A program made the position numbers and the translations under genes. The notes under the pieces were generated by a model. It saw nothing but the letters and a program-made list of their open reading frames with translations. It made no database searches and was not told where the DNA came from. A stretch of 64,000 nucleotides of DNA. It comes from Inonotus obliquus (lineage: Eukaryota > Basidiomycota > Agaricomycetes > Hymenochaetales > Hymenochaetaceae). The stretch spans positions 1,116,001 to 1,180,000 of the forward strand of contig JAJHTX010000002.1 of the NCBI GenBank assembly GCA_032164295.1, given 5' to 3'. Shown here one piece after another: positions 22,936 through 37,096 of the stretch (within the stretch, counting starts at the first letter, position 1; every line of letters starts with the position of its first letter).

Positions 22936-23383
22936 TATAGTGGTTAGTGGTTACAAGGTTATAATCTGGGCGTTTGTATACTGTACTCTGTAAAATGTGT
23001 GTTACATGAAGTTATTTCTAGATTCTGTCGATCGTCTCTATTTCCTCCCTGTGTCCTGCCGTAGAGTATTCTGTGGTGGATTACATAATATCAGAGTATG
23101 TTTTTATTGATTTACGCCTCGCTATCCCAAACTTCATGTGTTACTTGTTTACCCAACCACGTCGACTCGGAAACAATTTCCGGTGACTCCGTTCCGAACA
23201 CAATTTCAACAGTAGCCAAGAGATTTTGAAAGTATCTTCAGTGACTAACATGTACTACGAACGCAATCCTTGAAATGAATGTTTGATCAAAAGTGCATTT
23301 ACTATAAGTAGTTCCCAGAAAGCAAGCGCAGAGCGAGTGGACAATCACCAAAGATGGGAATTTCAAAGGTCGTCTAGATTCTT
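22936..23383. other. Convergent intergenic region
   Basis: 448 bp between the stops of the polyketide synthase (plus) and the dipeptidase (minus). It is AT-rich 3' sequence with no gene or repeat seen. Confidence 0.5.
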
Positions 23384-25204
23384 TCAAGGGTGGGGAATGT
23401 CGGTGCGTTTATCATAAATATCCATGGACGGTTTATCCCCATCTTTCTGCATCTGATGAGCAACGCGCTCTGCTCGTTCCATGACGCGCACGAGATTTCC
23501 ACCGGCAAGTCCAGCCAGCTCTCGGCGGGACCACCCGCGTGCGTACAACTCTGCGATCTGGATAGGATGTTATTTTCAAGAATAGGGATCGATGAGCGGG
23601 ACAACGTACAAGGTCTGGATATTTGGATACGTCTTCGAGTCCAGTAGGGACAGAGTCGATACCATCGAAGTCACTGCCAATACCGACACTGCTCAGATTC
23701 ATTGTCAATTGTCAGATTACTGGATGGAGCACTCTGAGTGACTGTGATACATACTGTTCTTTGCCCGCAACTTTGGCGATATGGTCTACATGGTCTGCGA
23801 CTTTCTCCAGGGTTGCTTTACCCTCAGAAGCGACAAAGATTGGCGCGAAGTTGACCTGATAACGATCTTCAATAGACCTGCTACGATAGACCAAATTGAT
23901 AATTACCCACCATCACGACACCGTCAGTTTGTCCTCGCCAACGAGCCATTGCATCATCTTCAGTCGTAAGTAGTTCCAATATGTTATCTGGAACGTTTCT
24001 CGGTACATTATGCACCGCCCTCGCAGATGAATGGCTCCAAATAACGGGAGCGCCTCTAGCTGCAGAAAGCGCCAGGGCCTGTTTCGCAGTGTCGTCACTA
24101 ACATGCGACAAATCAACAAACATCCCGAGGCGATTGAGCTCATAAACAAGTGATTTTCCAAGTGTACTAAGTCCACCGTGTACTGGCGGTGGAGAGGATA
24201 GGATGCCAGCTGAATCGGCGAAGGCATTATTACAGGAGTGTGTAAGCGTTAGATACCGAGCACCGAGCGCGTAATACTGTCGCAAGACCGCGAGAGAGTT
24301 CCCGAGCTGGTGTGCACCTTCAACTCCAATAAGACTTGCGATCTTTTTTGAACGGATCGCCGAGCGTACGTCACTTGAAGAGGTTGCAAGTCGAAACGTG
24401 TCTGGGTATGCATCAATGAGAAGGTGTGCTACGTCGATTTGCTCGAGGCTACAATAGTACGGATATGAAGGCCGATCGAAAGACACGTAGGAACGCTAAC
24501 TGCTCACGTATCCCGCACGCGATATGAAGGCTTAGTGAAGTTCTCGTTCTCTGGCTTGCAGTCGACGTAAACGGACCTATGCATTCATCGAGGTCAGCAC
24601 TAGTGTTCAATTAATGAATCTGATGAAGGACACGAGGGATAGTGGCGCTTGTGATGAATATCGTGCAAAACACGCCGGCCACTATTTCACAGTGCATGGC
24701 CGATGCTCACCAGAAGAAACCTCCCACTCGTCCTTCACGTAGGCGTGGAATATCAACATGGCCAGGCATAGGCTTGTGAAGGTCAAACGCGGAAATGTTA
24801 TTTCCGTACACGACGCGGGCCAGCTCCGGCAGGTCAATATGGCCGTCCTAAAGGAGGCTGTTAGACCGATTAGCTTGGAATATATAGAGACAACGAAAGT
24901 TCACAATAATGGGTGAACGAGATAGGACTGCTGAAGCAACTGCTCGCGGATCCGAGTCAGTCCAACCACTCTCCCATATACCAAGGAATATTGCAAGTGC
25001 TATAATAAAGACAACAACGAGACAGCAGGCTGCTATTGCGCGACGCGCGGTATGTTTGCGCTGAGCTTCTCTCTCGTCTAGAGGTTTCCGGGAAGTGTTG
25101 GGGTCATTGTACAGAGAAGGAGACAAGGGACCTGGATAGGGAGCTGGCTGAGTTGGAACACCAAGTAAAGGCGCGTGCTCCGCAGATTGTCTTGGATAGG
25201 ACAT
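23384..25204 (-). CDS. Membrane-anchored dipeptidase, peptidase family M19
   Basis: A zinc dipeptidase of the renal dipeptidase family that cleaves dipeptides such as Cys-Gly. The ATG at 25204 gives [16 protein letters not shown], a Pro-rich cytoplasmic tail. One membrane helix follows ([20 protein letters not shown]), then the catalytic domain, so a type II membrane protein is predicted. Metal-site motifs are all present: [40 protein letters not shown] and GIGSDFDG. The protein ends [13 protein letters not shown] with the stop at 23384. About eight introns. It converges on the polyketide synthase. M19 enzymes occur in some fungal clusters (GliJ in gliotoxin synthesis), but the anchor and the lack of other thiol-chemistry genes make a general role just as likely. 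Confidence 0.92.
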
Positions 25205-25399
25205 GGTGTGCAGGGGGGGGGGGGGGGACAAGGAGAGGAAAGAGGACGTGCTAATATTTAAACCAAATGGCACGCCTGCTACGCTACTCTGCATCATCAT
25301 TTCTCAACATCCTCGATTACATAATAAATCACTGATTTATTACATAATCTATGTTACTACCGTGCAAGAGACTAACAACAACTCTCTCTACTTGCATCC
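25205..25399. promoter_or_regulatory. Divergent promoter of dipeptidase and SKT5
   Basis: 195 bp separate the two start codons. It includes the 15-bp G tract and AT-rich sequence (ATTACATAATAAATC near 25316). Both genes must be driven from here. Confidence 0.5.
25213..25227. repeat. 15-bp poly-G tract (poly-C in the dipeptidase leader)
   Basis: Fifteen consecutive G on the plus strand, ending eight bases before the dipeptidase ATG on the other strand, where it reads as poly-C in the 5' leader. Confidence 0.95.
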
Positions 25400-27518
25400 A
25401 TGTCCGACGTACAGTCTCCCATTAGTCCCCAGCATAATACCCATGATAGAGGCGGCTTGCCTCCCAATCCTGCTTATTTACGCCGTACAGATTCAGCGGC
25501 AAATCCACCCAATCTCCACCAGCATCCTCCTTTCACTTCCCAAGACCAATCTCTCTCTCCCGTAGCCGGTAGAAATGGTCAAGATCCGTACGGTGAGCTT
25601 AACCGTCTCTCACAATCTACTCCAAGTTTAGTGCACTCAGCCGCTTGATCGTTTCCTCCCGTCAATCCAGCGGCATATCCCAGTCAGTCTTTGTCCCCTG
25701 CACCTTACCAAGCTGCCCGCCATGACAGCCTGAACGACTTGGCCGACGAGTTCAATAGGACATCCTTGAATGATAATGCGTACCTTGACGCCGGTGGAAG
25801 CAATGGAATCCAAACAGGAGGCGTTTATGCTGGTATGGACGCTCCAGATTCACGCTATCCGCACCCAACGGCATCCGCTTATGACGGCTATGCGTACGAT
25901 ACCAACGGATTCGCAGACATACCTCCAAACGCGCGTCTGGACGGCGGGCAGCAATGGCCAAATGGTGGTTATGACTACTCCGCGTCGTATCGTGCCCAGT
26001 CGCCTGCGGGAGCAATTGATCCATTCGCCGCCGCGGCTTCTAATGTGCTAGGCGGCCCACCTGCCAATGATGCGTATGCCCGACCCGTTGATTATCGACC
26101 GCCTGTGCCTCAGCAAGGCGTCCCTCAGCCTCCAATGCCGGCAAATAGTACGGCCACATACGACGGATATTCGATGTCCTATCCATCGTCGAACCCTCCT
26201 TACGCAGAAGATGACCAGCAGTCTACTAGGGAATTTGTCTTTTCCGACGACACATCCAGTGCTGGGTCGCGTCCTTCTTTGCACCGTTCGGCCACCACAG
26301 CCTCTGTAAACCTTAGTACCCGCAAGATGAAGGCAGTAGACTTGAGTGCACCTCCATACACAAAGGAGTTCATTGATGAATATCGGCAACGTATAAAAAA
26401 CGATCCAGATCCTGAAGCCCATTTCCGCTATGCGAAGTATCTCATAGACGCTGCCAGACATATTGGAGCGAATGCATCAGACCAGAGAGCTGTCAGGAAG
26501 TTCCGAGAACTCTTGGTGCAGGAAGCTTTGAAAGTGTTCAGGAGACTGGCAACGCAAGGAGAGCCATATGCAGAAGCCCAGTTCTTTTTGGCCAATTGTC
26601 ATGGGACCGGAATGCTGGGTTTGCCGGTTGATCACGAACGGGCTTATCATTTATATCTCCAGGCAGCGAAGCAAAATCACTCAGCAGCAGCATATCGGGT
26701 AGCAGTGTGCAACGAAATCGGAGCGGGAACGAGGCGGGAACTTCCGAGGGCATTTGCTTTTTACAGGAAGTCGGCCTCGCTGGGAGATACGGCGGCAATG
26801 TACAAGCTTGGTATGGTTTTGTTAAACGGCGGTTTGGAGCAGCCAAGTAATCCTCGAGAGGCGGTTGCCTGGCTACGCAGGGCGGCAGAACAGGCAGACG
26901 AAGACAATCCTCACGCACTGCATGAACTCGGATTACTGCATGAGAATCCTGAATCCAAGATCGTCCCGTACGATCCCGTGTACGCGAAGGGCCTGTTCAC
27001 GAAAGCGGCACAACTAGGTTACACCCCTTCTCAATTTAAGCTCGGACAGTGCTACGAATACGGAACGTTGACTTGTCCTGTGGACCCTCGACGATCTATC
27101 GGATGGTACACCAAGGCGGCAGAGAAGGGCTTTGCTGAGGCTGAGCTAGCTCTAAGCGGCTGGTATTTGACGGGAAGTGAAGGTGTGCTAAAGCAGAGCG
27201 ATTCCGAGGCTTATCTTTGGGCCCGAAGGGCGGCGAACAAAGGTCTCAGCACAGCCGAATATGCTGTAGGCTACTTCTCGGAAACTGGGATTGGCGTCAA
27301 ACAGGATATTGAACTGGCCAAAAGGTGGTATATGCGAGCAGCCGGTGGGTAATCTCCGCTAGCTTCTAATGAGTCGATGACCTATTTTATGGCTTTCAGC
27401 TCAAGGAAATAAACGCGCTATGAACCGCCTGACAGAGTTGAAGCGGATGGGCAACAAGAGGGGTGTGGCCATAAGACCGACTCGACAGCAAGCCAAAGAC
27501 GAATGTGTCATCTGCTGA
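25400..27518 (+). CDS. SKT5: SKT5/CHS4-type chitin synthase activator
   Basis: This protein recruits and activates chitin synthase at growth sites. The ATG at 25400 opens a Pro/Ser/Asn-rich N-terminal half of about 300 residues. Then Sel1-type repeats run through the C-terminal half (for example AQFFLANCHGTGMLG, AAMYKLGMVLLNGGL, SQFKLGQCYEYGTL, AEYAVGYFSETGIG). An in-frame TGA at 25646 lies inside a 78-bp GT-AG intron (25593-25670, GTGAGC...AATCCAG), so the gene is not broken. A second intron (27345-27399) joins RAA to AQGNKRAMNRLTELKRMG. The protein ends CVIC, a CaaX box. Yeast Chs4 is also prenylated, so membrane tethering by farnesylation is expected. It is convergent with the Rho gene. 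Confidence 0.92.
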
Positions 27519-27812
27519 GGCGGGTGAAGATCCCACTATTTTGTGTTTATGAGTTGGCATCGAATATTAATTATCCTTTAATGTTCCTTCTATTCGAGAG
27601 GCCAAGCATGACAAACAAGCCGTTCAGACCGCGGTGTTGTTTATACCGAGAAAGGCATTTTCTTACTCTATATTAATGTGGTCAATGCTATTTTATGCTC
27701 TCGCTTTGAACAACATCAAAGGGTTCATTACGTTACAACAGCCTACAAGAGCACCGGCTCCTGTAGGTAATATACAAGACGGAAAAAGTCAAGAGAGTGA
27801 AAGGCAGCTGCG
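27519..27812. other. Convergent spacer SKT5/Rho
   Basis: 294 bp between two stop codons. AT-rich 3' sequence with nothing recognisable. Confidence 0.4.
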
Positions 27813-28600
27813 TCATAAAATGACACATCCCTTTTGTCCCCTTTGACGAACCATTCGCCCCCATCTACCCCTCATGCTCTCCCTCAATGCGAGATTGAAA
27901 ACCTCCTGCACGCCTATACCCGTCTTTGCTGAACATTCAGCGTATTTTGCTCCGATCTCCTTAGCGACCTTGGAGCCTGCTTCGCTAGTCACTGGTGTCT
28001 GTCCCTGGGCAGACAACATTCGACGTGTTTGTTCGTCTCGTCTAAGATCAATCTTCGTCCCTACGAGGACTAACGGCGTGTCTTCACAGAAATGCGCAAC
28101 CTCTGGGTACCACTATCAAAGGCAAACACAAAAAGAGCAAATTCAATATGAAACAAAGAAAGGCGCAGGAGCGGGTACGAACCTTATCCTGTACGTTAGC
28201 CAAACTCGTTGGGAAATCAACAGAGAACACGATAAGGATGACATCGCTTTCTGGGTAGCTTAGCGGCCGCAACCTATCGTACTCTTCTTGACCTGCGGTA
28301 TCCCAAAGAGCGAGTTCGACGCATTTACCGTCAAAGTTTACTAGTGTCACGTAGTTCTCAAAGACTGTCGGTATATAGGCCTGGCAGTCGTCAATAACAA
28401 GTTGATAGGGATGAATGAGAGAGATACCTCTGGGAACCTATTCTCTGCATAGACGATGAGAAGACATGTCTTTCCACAGCCGCCTTTGAACATGAGGATA
28501 TAAGACACGGTACCGTCAAAGGACTTTAGATATGACACTCACCATCTCCAACGACAACGAGCTTCTTCTTTACGTCTGGTCGTCGTACAGTGCCGTCCAT
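27813..28600 (-). CDS. Rho family small GTPase
   Basis: A Rho GTPase of about 195 residues that would control actin polarity, exocytosis or cell-wall synthesis. The ATG at 28600 gives [20 protein letters not shown]. The next exons give [19 protein letters not shown] (P-loop), [18 protein letters not shown] (switch I), [18 protein letters not shown] (switch II), [16 protein letters not shown] (Rho-type base recognition and insert) and [16 protein letters not shown]. The end is CVIL, a CaaX box whose final Leu predicts geranylgeranylation. Four introns, all GT-AG. The double Gly in the P-loop and WYPEV resemble the Rho4/RhoD subgroup, but subgroup assignment by eye is uncertain. It is tandem with the DUF202 gene. 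Confidence 0.93.
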
Positions 28601-28837
28601 TACACCAATTAACGCGTAAGTCTAGAGTGGTGTATGCGAGGAGGAGGAGGTGAAAGAGAAAGAAAGCATGTTGAACCACCACCAGGGACGTTTTGAGCAC
28701 TTTGGCGCGTCGGTGGTTGCCAACGTCACGTGAGCTCATAACAAAAATAGCCACAAAATGTGATATTTTATATACGGGAATTGCTAAAGTCCGACAAGTG
28801 GAATCATGCAATACACAGGGCATATGTACAGACAGAA

Positions 28838-29281
28838 TCAAGCAATGTTGCTATCGGCGAGGAACACTAAGCAAAGTCCAAACACAATTGCAGAGACTAC
28901 TGCCATCATAGCGAAATATGGTCTAATAGAATTCATCTCAGTGGAATGTCATATCCGTGATCAAAGGACTTACTTGTTCCCTATCAAAAAGGCTCGTCGT
29001 GTTCTCATATCTCTATCTGAAGACCAATATTCCCACGTTCCTGCTGCGAGCGCAAGTAGCGCAGAGAATTCAAGAACAGAGGCTACGGTTAGCCCGGCGG
29101 GGAGAGAATGTTCAGATCCTGAGTGGTCGGTATCGGAGCCAGACAGTCGAGCACGAAGAAGGACAGAAGCGGCGAGTAGTGAGAGGAGAATACACAATCT
29201 GATATGAGAGAGGATGTTCCTTTCGAGCACGCACCAGTCTCGAGCTGAGCTCCCCGTATTTTCAATGAGTCTACGAGCCAT
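28838..29281 (-). CDS. DUF202 family small membrane protein
   Basis: A protein of about 130 residues with the DUF202 (YidH-like) signature. I prefer the ATG at 29281 (MARRLIENTGSSARDWCVLE); an in-frame ATG at 29341 would add 20 hydrophobic residues. The sequence shows RDWCVLERNILSHIRLCILL, a first helix, a second around SVLEFSALLALAAGTWEYW, and a third in the second exon (MMAVVSAIVFGLCLVFLA). The intron runs from GTAAGTCC to CTATTAG and keeps the frame (GNK to PYFAMMAV). Three helices match the family. Vtc1 of the polyphosphate polymerase complex also has a DUF202 domain, but this sequence is not clearly Vtc1. It diverges from the PhoD-like phosphatase gene over about 175 bp. Confidence 0.8.
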
Positions 29282-29456
29282 GATCAATGGACAAGTTAGC
29301 ATTGTAAACAAATGTAAATACACCGTACAGAGAATATCCAAAACACGTGACTTACGTCATCACTCTTGCGACTCTGCTCTTCACAATGCCTCTTTCTTCA
29401 TACACCTTGCTACACTCCTCTTGTTGCACAAAATAAGTCAATAAGTCTCATACAGC

Positions 29457-31982
29457 ATGTACAAAATAGAGGTGCTATTATCCATCACTTCAGCTCTATT
29501 TAGACTCCTATCTTTCGTCTTTCTCAGAATCGTGAGTTAGTCTACCACGCTCTCTCTCATCGGAAGCCTCATGTTCCACAGATACCTCTCCACCACGCTA
29601 CACAAGTAATACCGCTTCTGTATATAACGTACGCGGCACTCTTCCTCCTTACGGACGATTCAGTTCCTCGCGCAGAATCCGCGAACGATACTGGAACAAA
29701 GGAGCACCTAGATAAGAAAGATTCTATAGGAAATGGTCCTTCGGATAGTACTCGGTCACCCACGGTGAGTTTACCGCAACCGCTATGCTTCCATTGTGGA
29801 CGCTGAGAACCTGCACGGAACAGAGCTTCTTCAAGCCCATCTTTACATTGATTTTGGACCTTCCCTCATCCTCGGCGAAATTGCGCAAACTTTCGTTTCT
29901 AATAAATTCGATCCTGCTTCTTTCAGCGGCGGACTTTGTCACTCATCCCATTCGCCACCCCGCACATGACGTGACTTTTGTACGCGTCGGAGCTGTGGAT
30001 CATAGAAGTGCTAAAATATCTTTACGTTATCCTGGGAGCAACTCAACCGACAGACATGCCGTCAAGGTTCTCTTCAGACCTTTCTCAGGCGATTCGACTG
30101 AACAAGCAAGATGGATTGAAGGCCCAGTAGTTGAACTACTCGAGCAAGAGGACTGGGCTAATGTTACTAGAATTCCAAATTTGTGGCCGAGCACGACTTA
30201 CGAGTGTGAGCTATCGCCAAACGAACCTCTGAAACCTTTATGCTTGCTGATACAATGCTCCAGACAAGCTAGCGGTCCCAGATTCGAATCATGACTTACC
30301 CTACCCAGCATCCCCCCTCCGTTTCGAGACATTCCCTGACCCGCGCTTGACGGCAGGCTCCCATTTTCGATTTATTGCGACATCCTGTATTTTGCCGAAC
30401 TTCCCGTATGTCCCTGGCAAGGGCAATCGAATCAAAGGATTCGACCTAATGGCAGAGGCTCTGCGCCAAGAACAATCTAGCTCTGACGCTTCGCCTAGCG
30501 CTCCATCAACTTCGTCACAATCAACCAGTCCGGACGACGAGTCCGTCCCTTCGCCGCACAACCTGGAGCAACCGAAGGATTCGCCCCTACCGGGTGAAAC
30601 GCCTTTGACAAAGTTCCTGTTACTTCTTGGCGACTTCATTTACGCCGACGTTCCATACTATTATGGCAACTCACTCGAGGCCTACCGTCGTCTCTATCGT
30701 CGAGTATACGCTAGTCCCAGTTTCAGAAAGGTTTACGAAAGACTGCGTGAGTAATGATCCTTGTATCTCACTACTGATGAGTTCAACCTGACTTCATCTC
30801 TAGCTACTCTGAACATCTACGACGACCATGAGGTGTGTTGTTGTGATAAATAAAGACTTGTCTCAGCTCCTGATTATTTCTTAGATTCTGAACAACTTTT
30901 CTGGGCTGGAGAATGATACATCAATCGTTTTCCCAAATGCTTCAAATGCATTTGAACTGTATAATGCGCGAGCGAACTATGATCCCAAAGACAAGGATAA
31001 GTACTACTACGATTTCCGGTGGGTGTGATGAATTTCGTTGGATATTTAGCGAATCCTCAGAATCTATACAAGTTATGGGGACGTAGCATTTTTCGTTTTA
31101 GATGCTCGTCGCCATCGGTCAAGTACTCCAGAAACGCATCCTACAATGTTGGGAGATCAGCAGGTCCAAGCTTTGTTGAACTGGCTCGCGGAGGTATGTG
31201 CCAGTATCGAACTCAATTCAGTTGTTGAAGATTTTTACTATTGCAGGCCAACCAGACGAGTACATTCAAATTCATTGTCTCGTCTGTCCCTTTCACAACA
31301 CTCTGGCAGCACGATGCTCAGGTCGATACATGGGCAGGTTTCAGACATGAAAGATCCTCTCTACTAGAGACCCTTCACACCGTGCCCAACCTCTTCATCT
31401 TATCAGGTGATCGACATGAATTCGCCGCGATCGAATTCAATGGTCCATTCGACTGGGTGCATCCAATATACGAATTCTCAACAAGCCCACTGAACATGTT
31501 TTACATGCCAATTATCCGGACACTCGATATGCAAAGCTCAGCGCATGTGGAGAGAACTCGTAAAGTAACCCAAGTGTCTGAGGAAGATGGAACTCCGATG
31601 ATTATTGAAGAGAAATACCAAATCCCAGAGGAGCGCGTTATCCAATATTTGCCACTTGGAAACCATAAATGGTGCGCAATTTTGCTTACACATGCTGCTG
31701 TCAACTTGATGTGACTTGTATTCAGGACTTCGTTCGAAATCGATACACGAGACCCATCTAAACCAAGCATAACTGCGGAGGTGATAGTTGATGGGCGATT
31801 GGCGTATAGGTATGGCAACGAGATACTGGCACAAGCAATTCTAGTGACATATCTGCTGTAGATGGAGCAAGACCGGAACACCAGTTGCGACCAAACGGAC
31901 ATTGGCGTTGAGCCTTTTCGTGCCACAATCCCTACACGACGTTCTGGATAAGTTCGGCCTTGGGTCACGCAGTTGGTTCTAG
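29457..31982 (+). CDS. PhoD-like phosphatase with N-terminal membrane helices
   Basis: A metallophosphatase of the alkaline phosphatase D superfamily. The ATG at 29457 begins MYKIEVLLSITSALFRLLSF and, after a small intron, a second hydrophobic stretch VIPLLYITYAALFLL, then a third helix-like segment near SFLINSILLLSAADF. The catalytic part contains SHFRFIATSCILPNFPY, LLLGDFIYADVPYYYGN, YDDHE, VSSVPFTTLW and LFILSGDRHEFAAIEF. The last exons (NHKW to TSFEIDTRDPSKP; AYR to WSKTGTPVATKRTLAL) end in a stop at 31980-31982. This type is found in fungal membranes; the substrate is unknown. Its stop is only 23 bp from that of PEX6 on the other strand. Confidence 0.85.
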
Positions 31983-32005
31983 AGTATTCAAAATTGGTTT
32001 ATTAT

Positions 32006-35955
<3,950 letters not shown>

Positions 35956-36144
35956 CTTCAGCCATTTGAGGTGGTAGCTTCAAGTTGGAGACGCGTCTCA
36001 ATTTTATATGTATGTTATGATTTTCACGTGTTCGAGTCCAGTTACGTAAAGAAGTCCAGAAAGAGAATCTCAATTACGTAAGGCTGCAATTTCTTTGTGA
36101 TTTCTTTTCTTTCTGCTTTTGGTCCGTCCACTTCGTCAAGCACA

Positions 36145-37014
36145 ATGAGTCGAGGTGCCCCATATCGCGGAGGCAGCTTTGGGAGGGGGAGAGGTGGCTT
36201 CGGCGGTGGTAGGTATTTCTTCCTTTTATTTGCTTCAGAGCCGAGATTAAGTCAGCTAAAATAGGTCGTGGTGGTAGAGGAGGCTTCCAGCAGCGTGATG
36301 TCGGCCCTCCTGAAATGGTCCTCGGTACGCAGCTAGACACGTATTGAATACCCTGGTAGGAGTTACTTATTTGACCTAGAAATTGGATCCTTTATCCATG
36401 CCGTTGAGGACGAAATGTTCTGTTCCTCGTCCATGCCAGACAAAATCCCATACTTCAACGCTCCCATTTATCTCCAAAACAAATCAGAAATAGGCAAGGT
36501 CGATGAAATCCTCGGTCCAATTAACGAGGTCTACTTTTCAATAAAAATGGGACAGGGCATGGTTGCAAGTAGCTTCAAGAAGGGTGACAAAGTATACATT
36601 GGACCCGACAAGCTCTTACCTTTAGAGCGCTTCCTGCCAAAACCCAAAGTCGCTGGTGGTCAGTTTCTTACACTCTGATTTCATTCCTGACTGATTCTTA
36701 CACAAAATATCTATTGTTAGGTGTACAAAGTATGTCTAATTTTCGGTGTATTAATGGTTATGCTAATCTATTCTGGGATTCCAGAACGCGGACGCGGTGG
36801 ACGGGGAGCTGCAGGTGGAAGAGGTGGCCGCGGTACAGGTGCAGGTGGCAGAGGGGGCTTTCAAAGGGGCGGAGGAGGCACACGAGGTCGCGGCACAAGT
36901 CGTGGAGGATTTGGTGGTGATCGGGGCGGTCGTGGAGGGAGAGGGTCGTTTGGCGGCGGTCGAGGCAGAGGCGTCAGTCGAGGAGGCGGGCGCGGCGGAT
37001 TTCGCGGGTCATAA
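36145..37014 (+). CDS. GAR1: H/ACA snoRNP protein Gar1
   Basis: Gar1 belongs to the H/ACA ribonucleoprotein that makes pseudouridine in rRNA, in the nucleolus. The ATG at 36145 gives [20 protein letters not shown], a short Gly/Arg-rich start. The central Gar1 fold reads [53 protein letters not shown] and [19 protein letters not shown]. The C-terminal tail is a long RGG array ([14 protein letters not shown] and onward) ending FRGS, with the stop at 37012-37014. Three or four short introns. Length, about 200 residues, is normal. The MOD5 start follows 80 bp later, so two RNA-modification genes lie in tandem. Confidence 0.95.
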
Positions 37015-37096
37015 AAAAAGTTTATGTTACGTACATACGTATATTCATGTACTTTCTCTTCTTCTACCATCTACTGCGAGAGCCTTGCACTTTTGG

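Noticed and set aside
25646..25648. Nonsense codon making SKT5 a pseudogene
   Set aside because: The TGA lies inside a well-formed in-phase GT-AG intron (25593-25670), and both flanks encode the expected protein.
36015..36045. tRNA-like T-arm (GTTCGAGTCC)
   Set aside because: The flanking bases do not pair and no acceptor or anticodon stem could be drawn. The segment lies in the PEX6/GAR1 promoter.
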